A stretch of DNA of 9,942 nucleotides from Novosphingobium sp. (lineage in GTDB: Bacteria > Pseudomonadota > Alphaproteobacteria > Sphingomonadales > Sphingomonadaceae). Where the stretch lies: NCBI GenBank assembly GCA_028697875.1, contig JAQVEQ010000105.1:1-9942 (forward strand), written 5' to 3'. The stretch's first letter is position 1. The number at the start of each line of letters is the position of its first letter. The notes under the pieces are model-generated. The model saw only the letters and a list, made by a program, of their open reading frames with translations, was not told the origin of the DNA and ran no database searches. Shown here piece by piece: positions 1 to 6,987 of this stretch. The translations under genes were made by a program, and so were the position numbers.

Positions 1-5
1 GACCT

Positions 6-665
6 TCATCGTCCGCCGCGCGTCATTTCCGCATGGAGGAAATGATGGAACTGTCCGGCGATCGTTTCGATCCCGGCACGCGGATCGGCGTCGGCATGGT
101 ACACGGCGAGGAAATAACTGCCCTGATGAAGCTGGGTCAGGGCGATGCCGGTCCGTAACCGCGCTTCGGCATCGTGCCGCAAGTGCGCCAGCCGCGGCTC
201 CCCCTCGGCCAGCAGGTCGACCAGCACGTCCTGATAGCCCGCCGTCTTGCGATAGATCTCGAGATCGAGCAGCGCGGCCTGGGCCAGGATGACGCAGACA
301 TCCTCGTTATCGCGAAAGAACTGCACGAAACGCGCGCACCATTGCGTAAGCTGGTCGAGCGTCTTGCCCGGCAAGCCCGCGAGGTCGGCGAACAGCGGCT
401 GCCAGACGGGTGCGAACTGGTCCGCGATCGCTTCGGCCAGCGCCTGCTTGGAACTGAAATGGGCATAGAAGGACGCGCGGCTGACACCTGCCTCCGCCAG
501 CACATCGGCCACCACGCAGGCGGCATAGCCCTTGCGCGCGAAGACCCGGATCCCGCCTGCCACCAGCCGCTCGCGCGTGGCTTCGCGCTGGGCCGCTTGC
601 AAGGCATTCCCCCTTCCTTCCGCAACGTCCTTGCGCGGCACCTGCTTGGCGATTGCATTGCCCAT
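6..665 (-). CDS. TetR/AcrR-family transcriptional regulator
   Basis: This is a one-component DNA-binding repressor of TetR type, 219 residues from the chosen ATG, a normal length for the family. The N-terminal three-helix DNA-binding domain covers about residues 27-75 and shows the family pattern: a first helix ending GGIRVFARKGY, then VADVLAEAGVSRASFYAHFSSKQAL, where S62-R63-A64-S65-F66-Y67-A68-H69-F70 is the recognition helix and its F-Y-x-H-F end. The remaining C-terminal helical part is the ligand and dimer domain, which is not conserved and gives no ligand. An upstream GTG at 711-713 would add 16 residues. I prefer the ATG at 663-665 because a promoter-like sequence and a perfect inverted repeat lie exactly at it. 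Neither start has a Shine-Dalgarno sequence. The gene diverges from the OYE-type reductase gene, so it probably represses that gene and itself. Confidence 0.93.
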   Translation of the reverse strand: MGNAIAKQVPRKDVAEGRGNALQAAQREATRERLVAGGIRVFARKGYAACVVADVLAEAGVSRASFYAHFSSKQALAEAIADQFAPVWQPLFADLAGLPGKTLDQLTQWCARFVQFFRDNEDVCVILAQAALLDLEIYRKTAGYQDVLVDLLAEGEPRLAHLRHDAEARLRTGIALTQLHQGSYFLAVYHADADPRAGIETIAGQFHHFLHAEMTRGGR

Positions 666-676
666 ACAAAGTGTAT
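664..676. promoter_or_regulatory. Probable TetR operator, inverted repeat ATACA-AAG-TGTAT
   Basis: This is a perfect inverted repeat with 5-base arms (664-668 and 672-676) around a 3-base centre, in a small AT-rich island between the divergent tetR and OYE-type genes. TACA/TGTA half-sites are common in TetR/AcrR operators. The site covers the tetR start codon and probable -10 element, so bound repressor would block tetR transcription. It also lies about 80 bases before the OYE-type start. Binding by this TetR protein is inferred from position only. Confidence 0.5.
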
Positions 677-701
677 AGTCACTGCCGGACTCGGACGGCA
701 A
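672..701 (-). promoter_or_regulatory. Candidate tetR promoter, leaderless
   Basis: Read on the minus strand, TTGCCG (701-696) and TATACA (677-672) are separated by 18 bases, a fair -35/-10 pair. The expected start of transcription, 6-8 bases past the -10, falls on or next to position 665, the A of the preferred tetR ATG. Together with the lack of a ribosome binding site this suggests a leaderless mRNA. The -35 is only a partial match, so the call is tentative. Confidence 0.4.
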
Positions 702-757
702 GAGCCAATCCACAGGAACGGCTGCCGGACCGCATAATAACGAGTGGAGCCTGAACG

Positions 758-2881
758 ATGACCTCGAACCGTTACCCTCACCTGCTGTCGCCGGGCCGCA
801 TCGGCACCATGGAACTGCGCAACCGCATCGCCGTCACCGCCATGGGCGTGAGCCTGGCGGAAGACGATGGTACCGTCGGGGAACGGATCATCGCCTATCA
901 CGAGGAACAGGCGAAGGGTGGCGTCGGCCTCATCATTTCGGGCGTGGCGGGCGTCGCGTGGCCGGTCGGCTGCGTCCAGTGGCAGCAGACGGCCATTTCG
1001 GAAGACCGCTTCGTCCCCGGCCTCACGAAACTGACCGAACGCGTCCACGCCCATGGCGCGAAGATCGCCGCACAGCTCCATCACGGCGGCCTGGTCGCGG
1101 CCTATTCGGCGGCGCGCTGGGGCCTGCCGCTCTGGGCGCCGGCGATCCCGCCCGCACCCAAGGGCAATTTCACCGACTATTTCCTGATGGAAGAGCTGGC
1201 CGGGCTCGAAGGCATGAAGATGCCCGACATCAAGGTTCTCGAAAAAGCCGATATCGAGCTGGTCGTCGACCAATTCCGCAACGGCGCGCGGCGCGCGAAA
1301 GAGGCCGGGTTCGACGGTGTCGAGATCCACGGCGGCCACGGCTACCTGATCTCCTCGTTCATTTCGCCCTACACCAACAGCCGCACCGACGAATACGGCG
1401 GCTCGCGCGAAAACCGCATGCGCCTGGCGGTGGAGATCATCACCGCAGTGCGTGAGGAGGTCGGCTCCGACTTCCCCGTGTGGATGAAGCTCGACAGCCG
1501 CGAAGTCGGCAAACCGGGCGGAATCACGGTGCAAGACGCGCAAGCGCATGCGCAGATGATCGAGGCGGCCGGTGCCGACGCGATCACCATGACGACCTAC
1601 CACAACACGGACGTCGGCAAGCTCCATTCGGAATCCCACACGCCGCATATCGACGGGTCGAATATCCCGGCCACTGCCCAGGTAAAATCGGCCGTATCGA
1701 TTCCCGTCATCGGATCGGGCCGGATCGAGCCCGAAGTGGCCGACGCGACAATTGGCAAGGGCGGGCTGGACTTTGTCGCCATGGGCCGCAAGCTGCTGGC
1801 CGACCCGCACCTGCCGAACAAGCTCAAGGCCGGCACACCGGACAAGGTGCGCCCCTGCATCTACTGCTACACCTGCATCAGCGCGATCTACATGGGCGAC
1901 AGCGCGCGCTGCGCGGTCAATCCCGAAATCGGCCACGAATTCGAGATCGCCCCCTGCACTGCGGCCAAGAAGCACGTGGCGGTGATCGGCGGCGGCCCCG
2001 GCGGCATGGAATCCGCCCGCAGGCTGGCCGCGCTGGGCCACAAGGTTACTCTGATCGAAAAGGGCGACCGCCTGGGCGGCACCCTGCGTTTCGCCTCGCT
2101 GCCTTACGAACCCAATGAACGGCTGCTCAACTGGCTGCGGGCCGAAGTGGCAGAAGCCGACATCGACGTGCGCCTGTCGACCGAGGCAACGCCGGACCTG
2201 CTGCGCCAGCTCGGCGTCGACAACGTGATCGTCGCCACCGGCGCCATTCGCGGGATGCCGGAGATCCCCGGCAACGATCTCGACAACGTCTATTCGGGCG
2301 ACGACATGCGCGCGATGATGCTGGGCGAAAGCACCGCCGAAGTGAAGCGCAAGACCGGCCTGTTCACGCGCATGGCAACCAAGATCGGCGCAGCCACCGG
2401 CGCGACGTCCAACATCGCGCTGGTGCGCAAGGCAACGCACAGCTGGATGCCGCTGGGCCAGAACGTGGTCATCATCGGCGGCGAACTGGTCGGTATCGAA
2501 CTGGCCGAATTCCTCCAGGAACGCGGCCGGACAGTGACCGTGGTCGACGAAGCGCCCCGCTTCGGCAAGGGGCTGACCTTGGTGCGCCGCATGCGCATCC
2601 TGTCAGAACTGGCCGAACACGGCGTATCGCTGCAGGCCGGGGCGTCGGACATCGCGATCGAAAAGGATGCGGTGCGCTTCACCGACGCATCGGGTGCGGC
2701 CCAGTCCGTCCCCGCCGACCACGTGATCGTCGCCAAGGGCGCAGAAGGGAACCTGACGCTGGCCGAACGGCTGCGGGTGGAAGGCTTCGCCGTCGAAACC
2801 GTGGGTGATGCCAACGGCGTAGGCTATATCGAAGGCGCAATGCGCGGCGCGGCCAATGCGGTCGCCACAGTCGCCGCATAG
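758..2881 (+). CDS. Old-Yellow-Enzyme/2,4-dienoyl-CoA-reductase-type FMN, 4Fe-4S, FAD oxidoreductase
   Basis: This 707-residue flavoprotein has the FadH/trimethylamine dehydrogenase/BaiCD architecture. An OYE-type FMN TIM barrel (about 1-365) has the active-site run H191-G-G-H194-G-Y196, followed by the family signature SPYTNSRTDEYGGSRENR. A cysteine cluster C367-x2-C370-x2-C373-x11-C385 for a 4Fe-4S centre comes next. An FAD-binding motif GGGPGG (411-416) and a second nucleotide-binding motif GGELVG (574-579) follow. Electrons should pass from NAD(P)H through FAD and the cluster to FMN, which reduces an activated C=C bond; the substrate (enoyl-CoA, enone, steroid- or terpene-like) cannot be read. 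About 45 residues (523-568) between the FAD part and the second nucleotide motif look inserted relative to FadH and explain the length. GGAG at 746-749 is well placed for the ATG. It is probably controlled by the divergent TetR gene. Amine dehydrogenation, as in trimethylamine dehydrogenase, is a less likely alternative. Confidence 0.93.
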   Translation: MTSNRYPHLLSPGRIGTMELRNRIAVTAMGVSLAEDDGTVGERIIAYHEEQAKGGVGLIISGVAGVAWPVGCVQWQQTAISEDRFVPGLTKLTERVHAHGAKIAAQLHHGGLVAAYSAARWGLPLWAPAIPPAPKGNFTDYFLMEELAGLEGMKMPDIKVLEKADIELVVDQFRNGARRAKEAGFDGVEIHGGHGYLISSFISPYTNSRTDEYGGSRENRMRLAVEIITAVREEVGSDFPVWMKLDSREVGKPGGITVQDAQAHAQMIEAAGADAITMTTYHNTDVGKLHSESHTPHIDGSNIPATAQVKSAVSIPVIGSGRIEPEVADATIGKGGLDFVAMGRKLLADPHLPNKLKAGTPDKVRPCIYCYTCISAIYMGDSARCAVNPEIGHEFEIAPCTAAKKHVAVIGGGPGGMESARRLAALGHKVTLIEKGDRLGGTLRFASLPYEPNERLLNWLRAEVAEADIDVRLSTEATPDLLRQLGVDNVIVATGAIRGMPEIPGNDLDNVYSGDDMRAMMLGESTAEVKRKTGLFTRMATKIGAATGATSNIALVRKATHSWMPLGQNVVIIGGELVGIELAEFLQERGRTVTVVDEAPRFGKGLTLVRRMRILSELAEHGVSLQAGASDIAIEKDAVRFTDASGAAQSVPADHVIVAKGAEGNLTLAERLRVEGFAVETVGDANGVGYIEGAMRGAANAVATVAA

Positions 2882-2889
2882 CAGTGGCC

Positions 2890-3699
2890 CTAGCCGCCCC
2901 TTCCCGCGCGATAGCGGCTGGGCGTCATGCCCACCGCTTCGCGAAAGGCGCTGGTGAAGCTGGAAACGTGGCTGAAGCCGCAACGGTAGGCCACTTCCTT
3001 GATCGGCAGTGCCGTATCGCCCAGCAACTGGCGCGCATGGCGCAGGCGCAACATGGCAAGATACTGGCTGAAACCCAGCCCGGTTGCCTGCTTCAACGAC
3101 GCGGCCAGCTGCCGGGGCGACAGCCCGCATAGCGTGGCCAGATCTGACACCACCGGCTTTCCGCCCACGTGGCGCAGGCAATAGTCTTCCACTAGCCGCA
3201 ACTGCTCATCGGACAGCGCCTGCGCCGTGTCGCTTGCCGCCAGCCGCGCGAGATCGACCGCGAGACTGGCCGCAAGGGCCGAAATCAGGGCCTCGCTCGC
3301 CATTCCGGGATTGCGTGTTTCCTCTACGATCCGTTCCAGCGCGCGCACGATGTCCCGGTCGCGGATGTCGGTGCAATGGGCCAGCCGCTCCACATCGAAA
3401 GGCCCCGCCCCTGCAAACAGGCTGGCCTCCAACGCCTCGTCGAAGCGGCACATCAGCATCCGCGCTCCCGCCTCGCGCCCCACGGCGTGCAGCCCGACAC
3501 CGGCGGGCAGGTAACTGACCGCGCCGAACCGGCGGTAATCGCTACGTGTGCCACCAACGACGTAACAGGCGCGAATATCCACCGGCTTGCGCGAGATATT
3601 GAAGGCGACGACGTGCTGGCTGCCGGGCGGGATATCCATCTCGCGGCGGAACCGGGACTCCTCGACCCGGACGCTCAGCCCGGGCAGGTCGTAATCCAC
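2890..3699 (-). CDS. AraC-family transcriptional regulator
   Basis: This is a 269-residue regulator with a C-terminal AraC/XylS DNA-binding domain at about 167-269. Two helix-turn-helix units are visible: DLATLCGLSPRQLAASLKQATG (first, about 186-207) and IKEVAYRCGFSHVSSFTSAFREAVG (second, about 233-257), followed by the typical MTPSRYR ending. The N-terminal 150 residues are likely a cupin-type sensor domain (stretch with PPGSQHVVAF and YLPAGVGLHAVG), ligand unknown. Translation starts at a GTG (3699-3697), supported by a strong purine-rich ribosome binding site just upstream. The gene diverges from the Gal80-like/Coq4/hydrolase operon and most likely activates it in response to an aromatic or terpenoid-like inducer; that role is inferred from arrangement. 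Its 3' end converges on the OYE-type gene with only 8 bases between stop codons. Confidence 0.93.
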   Translation of the reverse strand: MDYDLPGLSVRVEESRFRREMDIPPGSQHVVAFNISRKPVDIRACYVVGGTRSDYRRFGAVSYLPAGVGLHAVGREAGARMLMCRFDEALEASLFAGAGPFDVERLAHCTDIRDRDIVRALERIVEETRNPGMASEALISALAASLAVDLARLAASDTAQALSDEQLRLVEDYCLRHVGGKPVVSDLATLCGLSPRQLAASLKQATGLGFSQYLAMLRLRHARQLLGDTALPIKEVAYRCGFSHVSSFTSAFREAVGMTPSRYRAGRGG

Positions 3700-3713
3700 G
3701 ATCCTTCTCCTCT
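3700..3713 (-). promoter_or_regulatory. Ribosome binding site fixing a GTG start for the AraC-type gene
   Basis: On the minus strand this reads AGAGGAGAAGGATC directly before GTG. AGGAG and AAGGA both match the anti-Shine-Dalgarno sequence, AGGAG at normal spacing. No in-frame ATG is as well placed, so the rare start codon is well supported. Confidence 0.7.
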
Positions 3714-3844
3714 CACTTCAAAATGGCCTGCATTTCTCCCTAACTCGGCAATGCGATCCTAAAGCATTGTCCATGCAAAGTGGCAGAAATTCAATTATTC
3801 TAGTCCTGCAAGGAACGAAAAGACAATCACGATCGATGGGTGAG
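3700..3844. promoter_or_regulatory. Divergent control region between the AraC-type gene and the Gal80-like operon
   Basis: This 145-base region is clearly richer in A+T than its surroundings and holds both promoters. TATTCT at 3796-3801 is a possible plus-strand -10 element, with no convincing -35 at the right distance, as expected where an activator is needed. TGCAAAG (3774-3780) and TGCAAGG (3807-3813) form a near-repeat 33 bases apart that could be AraC half-sites, but short repeats like these can occur by chance. No terminator or strong hairpin is seen. Confidence 0.4.
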
Positions 3845-4960
3845 ATGAGCGTTACAACCACACCAATACGAGTCGGCATCGTCGGCGCCAATCCCGACCG
3901 GGGATGGGGTTCGGGCGTCCACCGCCGGGTCGTCCAGATGCTGCCCGGCTTCGAACTGACGGCCGTCTGCACCACGCGCGCCGAGAGCGCACAGAGCGCG
4001 GCGCGGGAATTCGGCGCAGCCCATGCCTTTACCGACGCTGCGGATCTTGCCGCCCATCCCGACGTCGACCTGGTGGCGATCTGCGTGCTCGCCCCGCACC
4101 ATTACGGCATCGCCAAGGCAGCGCTGGAGGCGGGCAAGCACGTCTATTGCGAATGGCCGCTGGCGCTGACCGTGGAACAGGCCGACGAGCTCGCGGCATT
4201 GGCGGCGGAGCGCGGGGTCAAGGCGATGATCGGCCTGCACCTGAACGGTGCCCCCGCACTGCGCCACGCCGCGCGGCTGGTGGCCGGCGGCTTCGTGGGC
4301 GAAATGCAGGACGTCAACCTGCACATCCGCGTCCCCGGCTCGATCACGCAAACGATGGCGACGCGCGCCAGCGGCACTCACCTGCTCTCGATCTACGGCG
4401 GACACTTGCTGGGCGCGGTGACCAGCCACTTTTCGGAACTGGCCGACTGGACGGCGCGGGCGGCGATCCACCTGCCGCCAGTGGACGAGACGGGTCAGCC
4501 CTGCACACGCGACGCGCCCGACCACGTGCTTGTCCAAGGCGGGCTCGCCAACGGTGCTCTGTTCACTCTCGACCTGTGCAGCATGTCGTTCGCGGGAATG
4601 GGCTCGTGCTGGCGGATCGGCGGCAGCGAAGGCATGATCGAACTGCGCTCCGCCGAATGGGACATGCCGGCAATGGAAGCGCTCGAAGTCCACGGCGCCA
4701 GGATGTTCGAGCCGATGCAACCGCTGCCCATCCCGGCGGAACTGGACTGCGCGGCGATCCCGTCCAAACCCGGCCGCTATTCCGCCTATCCCGGCACGGA
4801 GGCATCGCGGGCAGCACTCGCCGCGATCGGCAATCTGTACGGGGAACTGGGCAAGGCCATTCGCGAGGATGCGCCAGTGTTCCCGGACTTTTCTCACGCC
4901 GCGGCGATCCAGCGTCTCGTCTCCTCGATCGACAAGACCCTGATCGCGGCAAGCCGCTAG
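3845..4960 (+). CDS. Gal80-like Gfo/Idh/MocA-family protein
   Basis: This 371-residue protein has an N-terminal Rossmann fold that should bind NAD(P): IRVGIVGANPDRGWG at 8-22, then HPDVDLVAICVLAPHH and AGKHVYCEWPLAL. Ordinary Gfo/Idh/MocA dehydrogenases have E-K-P with a catalytic lysine; here it is E103-W104-P105, the form I associate with Gal80-like members. The later motif reads YGGHLLGAVTSH, where the usual Asp of the GG-D-H active site is absent and the His is kept. The protein may therefore bind a dinucleotide and sugar-like or cyclic ligand but have altered or no dehydrogenase activity. It is the first gene of an operon with the Coq4-family gene 25 bases downstream. Start choice is uncertain: ATG 3836 would add three residues, and ATG 3773 or TTG 3767 would extend into the AT-rich promoter-like region. 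I chose 3845 because the family normally begins a few residues before IRVGIVG and GGTGAG precedes it. Confidence 0.85.
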   Translation: MSVTTTPIRVGIVGANPDRGWGSGVHRRVVQMLPGFELTAVCTTRAESAQSAAREFGAAHAFTDAADLAAHPDVDLVAICVLAPHHYGIAKAALEAGKHVYCEWPLALTVEQADELAALAAERGVKAMIGLHLNGAPALRHAARLVAGGFVGEMQDVNLHIRVPGSITQTMATRASGTHLLSIYGGHLLGAVTSHFSELADWTARAAIHLPPVDETGQPCTRDAPDHVLVQGGLANGALFTLDLCSMSFAGMGSCWRIGGSEGMIELRSAEWDMPAMEALEVHGARMFEPMQPLPIPAELDCAAIPSKPGRYSAYPGTEASRAALAAIGNLYGELGKAIREDAPVFPDFSHAAAIQRLVSSIDKTLIAASR

Positions 4961-4985
4961 AAAACACCAAGAGAGGACCGCAGCC

Positions 4986-5894
4986 ATGGACGCGCAAACC
5001 GATACCGCAGACGTGAAGGACCGCGAGGCCGGCGAGGTGGAAGTCACCTCCGGCAATGCCGTCAGCTACATGAACAACCGCAAGCTGATCCGCACCGAAA
5101 GCAGCGTGCTGGTCAGTTCCTCCCCCTGGCTCAACGACGCGCGCCTGCGCGACTGGATGGCCAACGAAAGCCTGCGCCGCAACGGCCACGACTATCCCCT
5201 GCTTTACGGCATGGCGACCATGGTCAAGGCGCTCGACGAAGTACGCGACTACGAACGGATCGATGCGCTGATCCAGGCGGAGCGCAAGACGAACCCCACG
5301 CTCGACGCCTGGTTCGAGGAACGTTTCGTCTCGACTTTCACACTGGAAGATCTGGGGCGGAAGCCCGCCGGATCGGTCGGGCGCCTGCTGTACGATCACA
5401 TGATCGCGCTGGGCCTCTCGCCCGAACTGATGCACCAGCGGATGGAAAACCCGGACTGGGCGCCGGAAAGCGACTTCGAATATTTCACCTTGCGTACCGG
5501 CCAGACCCACGATCTCGACCATCTGCTGGGCGAAGTCGGCTTCGACGTCATTTCGGAGATCTTCCCTACCGGCTTGCGTACCGGGAACATGTTCGCCCAC
5601 ATCAGCCCCGAACTGGCGGGCGAACTGCTGCGTACCAACACGATGGTGATCTTCCCGTGGTTCATGCGCTGCATGATGAACTACCCGGAAGCCTGGCCGA
5701 TGATGTGGCACAACCTCAGCCATGGTTACGAGGTCGGCCAGCAGTCCGACTTGCTGTTCACGGCCAAGCTGGAGGACGTCTGGCACCTCTCCCCCGCCGA
5801 AGCGCGCGACGCGCTGGGCGTGCGCGGGTGGAAGGGACCCAACGACAGCCGCGCCGCATCCCGCATTTTCGGCGAAGGGTTCGAGATCATCTGA
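4986..5894 (+). CDS. Coq4-family protein
   Basis: This 302-residue soluble protein carries the diagnostic Coq4 metal-binding motif H-D-x-x-H-x11-E complete: H175, D176, H179 and E191 in THDLDHLLGEVGFDVISE. The C-terminal stretch HGYEVGQQSDLLFTAKLEDVW and the EARDALGV ending also match the family. Eukaryotic COQ4 is a ubiquinone-biosynthesis protein that binds a divalent metal and has recently been assigned to oxidative decarboxylation at C1 of the ring. Here the gene lies in a catabolic operon with no ubiquinone genes, so it may act on another ring or polyprenyl-like compound, or support a quinone-linked enzyme; that is inference. The first 20 residues are a polar extension. No signal peptide or membrane segment is seen. 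GAGAGGA at 4971-4977 gives a well-spaced ribosome site. The gene follows the Gal80-like gene by 25 bases and precedes the hydrolase by 88 bases. Confidence 0.88.
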   Translation: MDAQTDTADVKDREAGEVEVTSGNAVSYMNNRKLIRTESSVLVSSSPWLNDARLRDWMANESLRRNGHDYPLLYGMATMVKALDEVRDYERIDALIQAERKTNPTLDAWFEERFVSTFTLEDLGRKPAGSVGRLLYDHMIALGLSPELMHQRMENPDWAPESDFEYFTLRTGQTHDLDHLLGEVGFDVISEIFPTGLRTGNMFAHISPELAGELLRTNTMVIFPWFMRCMMNYPEAWPMMWHNLSHGYEVGQQSDLLFTAKLEDVWHLSPAEARDALGVRGWKGPNDSRAASRIFGEGFEII

Positions 5895-5967
5895 TTTCGG
5901 GGACGCCGGAAAAGCCGTCGCGCAAACGCTGCAAATCTGACAAGACGCCTTTCAAACGATGCAGCGA

Positions 5968-5975
5968 AGAGGAGG
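5968..5975 (+). promoter_or_regulatory. Ribosome binding site fixing the hydrolase start
   Basis: AGAGGAGG is a near-perfect Shine-Dalgarno sequence, 7 bases before the ATG at 5983. The alternative in-frame ATG at 5959 lies before this site and has no comparable one, so the shorter protein is preferred. Confidence 0.75.
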
Positions 5976-5982
5976 CCGCTCG

Positions 5983-6972
5983 ATGGGGCGTTACCGGGTG
6001 AAGGACGGCGTGGTCGAACTGGGCAGGGTCAAGATTCCCGTCCCGGTAACGGTCAGTCCCGAAGCACAGGAATACCTGCGCGCCGACCCCCTCCCCGGCG
6101 TGCCGGAAGACGCGACCCCTCTGCCCATGTGGACCATGCGCAAGGCGACGGCCCCGATGTTCGAGCAGATGAACCGGCAAGCGCTGGAACTCTATCCGGT
6201 CGAGGTCGAGGAAACCGAGATCGGCGGCGTGCGCTGCCACCGCGTGACCAGGCCGGATGCCCCGGCGGCAGCTCGCGCCAAGGTCATGATAAATCTGCAC
6301 GGCGGGGGCTTCGTGCTCGGTTCCGGCTCGCTGGTCGAAGCGGTCCCGATCGCATACGAGACGGGCTGCCAGGTGATCGCGGTCGATTACCGCCTTGCGC
6401 CGGAACACCCCTACCCCGCCGCGGTCGACGATGTGATTGCCGTCTACCGCGAACTGCTGGAAACGCACGCCGCGAGCGAGATCGCCATCTACGGCACTTC
6501 GGCCGGCGGTTTCCTGACCGCCATGGCCGTCATGCGCCTCAAGCGGGAAAGCCTGCCCCTACCCGCATGCTGCGGCATTTTCACCGCCGGGGGCGAGATC
6601 GCCGAACTGGGCGATACCTTCAATTACCTGACCCTGTTCGGCTTCTATGGCCATTTGCCGGCCAAGATGGACAACCCGAACTGCGAACGGCGCGTGTTCC
6701 TGGGCGACGCCGACCGCGACGATCCGGTGGTCGCCCCGATCAAGGGCGACCTGTCGGACTTCCCGCCCACGTTGCTGGTTTCGGGCACTCGCGATGCCGT
6801 GCTCAGCTCAAGCGCGATGTTCCACCGCGCCTTGCGCCGGGCCGGGCGCGAGGCGGAACTCTATGTCTTCGAAGCCATGCCCCACGCCCATTGGTACAAC
6901 CTGCAACTGCCCGAAACGCGCGAGGCGATCGACATCATGGCGCGCTTTTTCGAACGGCACCTGCTGGATTGA
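5983..6972 (+). CDS. Alpha/beta hydrolase, HSL (GDXG lipolytic) family esterase or lactonase
   Basis: This is a 329-residue serine hydrolase of the hormone-sensitive-lipase family. The oxyanion-hole motif HGGGF is at 106-110, followed by VDYRLAPEHPYPAAVDD, a stretch typical of the family. The nucleophile elbow G-T-S-A-G is at 171-175 with Ser173, where many members have GDSAG. The probable acid is Asp271 in SGTRDAVL and the probable base His301 in MPHAHW, so the triad is complete. No signal peptide is visible; it should be cytoplasmic. It would hydrolyse an acyl ester or lactone; in monoterpene catabolism, relatives such as the epsilon-lactone hydrolase open lactones made by monooxygenases, which would suit the luciferase-like enzyme next door (inference). 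It is the last gene of the AraC-linked operon and converges on the LysR-type gene with 15 bases between them. Confidence 0.93.
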   Translation: MGRYRVKDGVVELGRVKIPVPVTVSPEAQEYLRADPLPGVPEDATPLPMWTMRKATAPMFEQMNRQALELYPVEVEETEIGGVRCHRVTRPDAPAAARAKVMINLHGGGFVLGSGSLVEAVPIAYETGCQVIAVDYRLAPEHPYPAAVDDVIAVYRELLETHAASEIAIYGTSAGGFLTAMAVMRLKRESLPLPACCGIFTAGGEIAELGDTFNYLTLFGFYGHLPAKMDNPNCERRVFLGDADRDDPVVAPIKGDLSDFPPTLLVSGTRDAVLSSSAMFHRALRRAGREAELYVFEAMPHAHWYNLQLPETREAIDIMARFFERHLLD

Positions 6973-6987
6973 AGCCGCCGCTTCCGT

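Noticed and set aside
683..700. Inverted repeat TGCCG-N8-CGGCA before the OYE-type gene
   Set aside because: Arms are short and GC-rich, common by chance here, and part of it is used by the proposed tetR -35 element.
666..713. Longer TetR protein starting at GTG 713
   Set aside because: No ribosome site, the extra 16 residues are not family-like, and it would place the promoter-like pair and operator inside the coding sequence. Not fully excluded.
137..2440. A 767-codon open frame on the minus strand across tetR and most of the OYE-type gene
   Set aside because: It lies antisense to a clearly recognisable flavoprotein, its translation is rich in His, Arg, Asp and Ala with no domain, and long antisense frames are common in high-GC genomes with strong third-position bias.
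3767..3844. Upstream starts (TTG 3767, ATG 3773, ATG 3836) for the Gal80-like gene
   Set aside because: The first two read through AT-rich promoter-like DNA and add residues not seen in the family; ATG 3836 lacks a well-spaced ribosome site. ATG 3836 remains possible.
3827..5786. Two overlapping minus-strand frames of about 400 codons opposite the Gal80-like and Coq4-family genes
   Set aside because: Low-complexity shadow translations with no motif; the plus-strand frames carry complete family motifs and ribosome sites.
5895..5982. The 88-base gap between the Coq4-family and hydrolase genes as a possible internal promoter or small gene
   Set aside because: No -10/-35 pair, hairpin or separate short frame with a ribosome site stands out; only the hydrolase ribosome site is clear.
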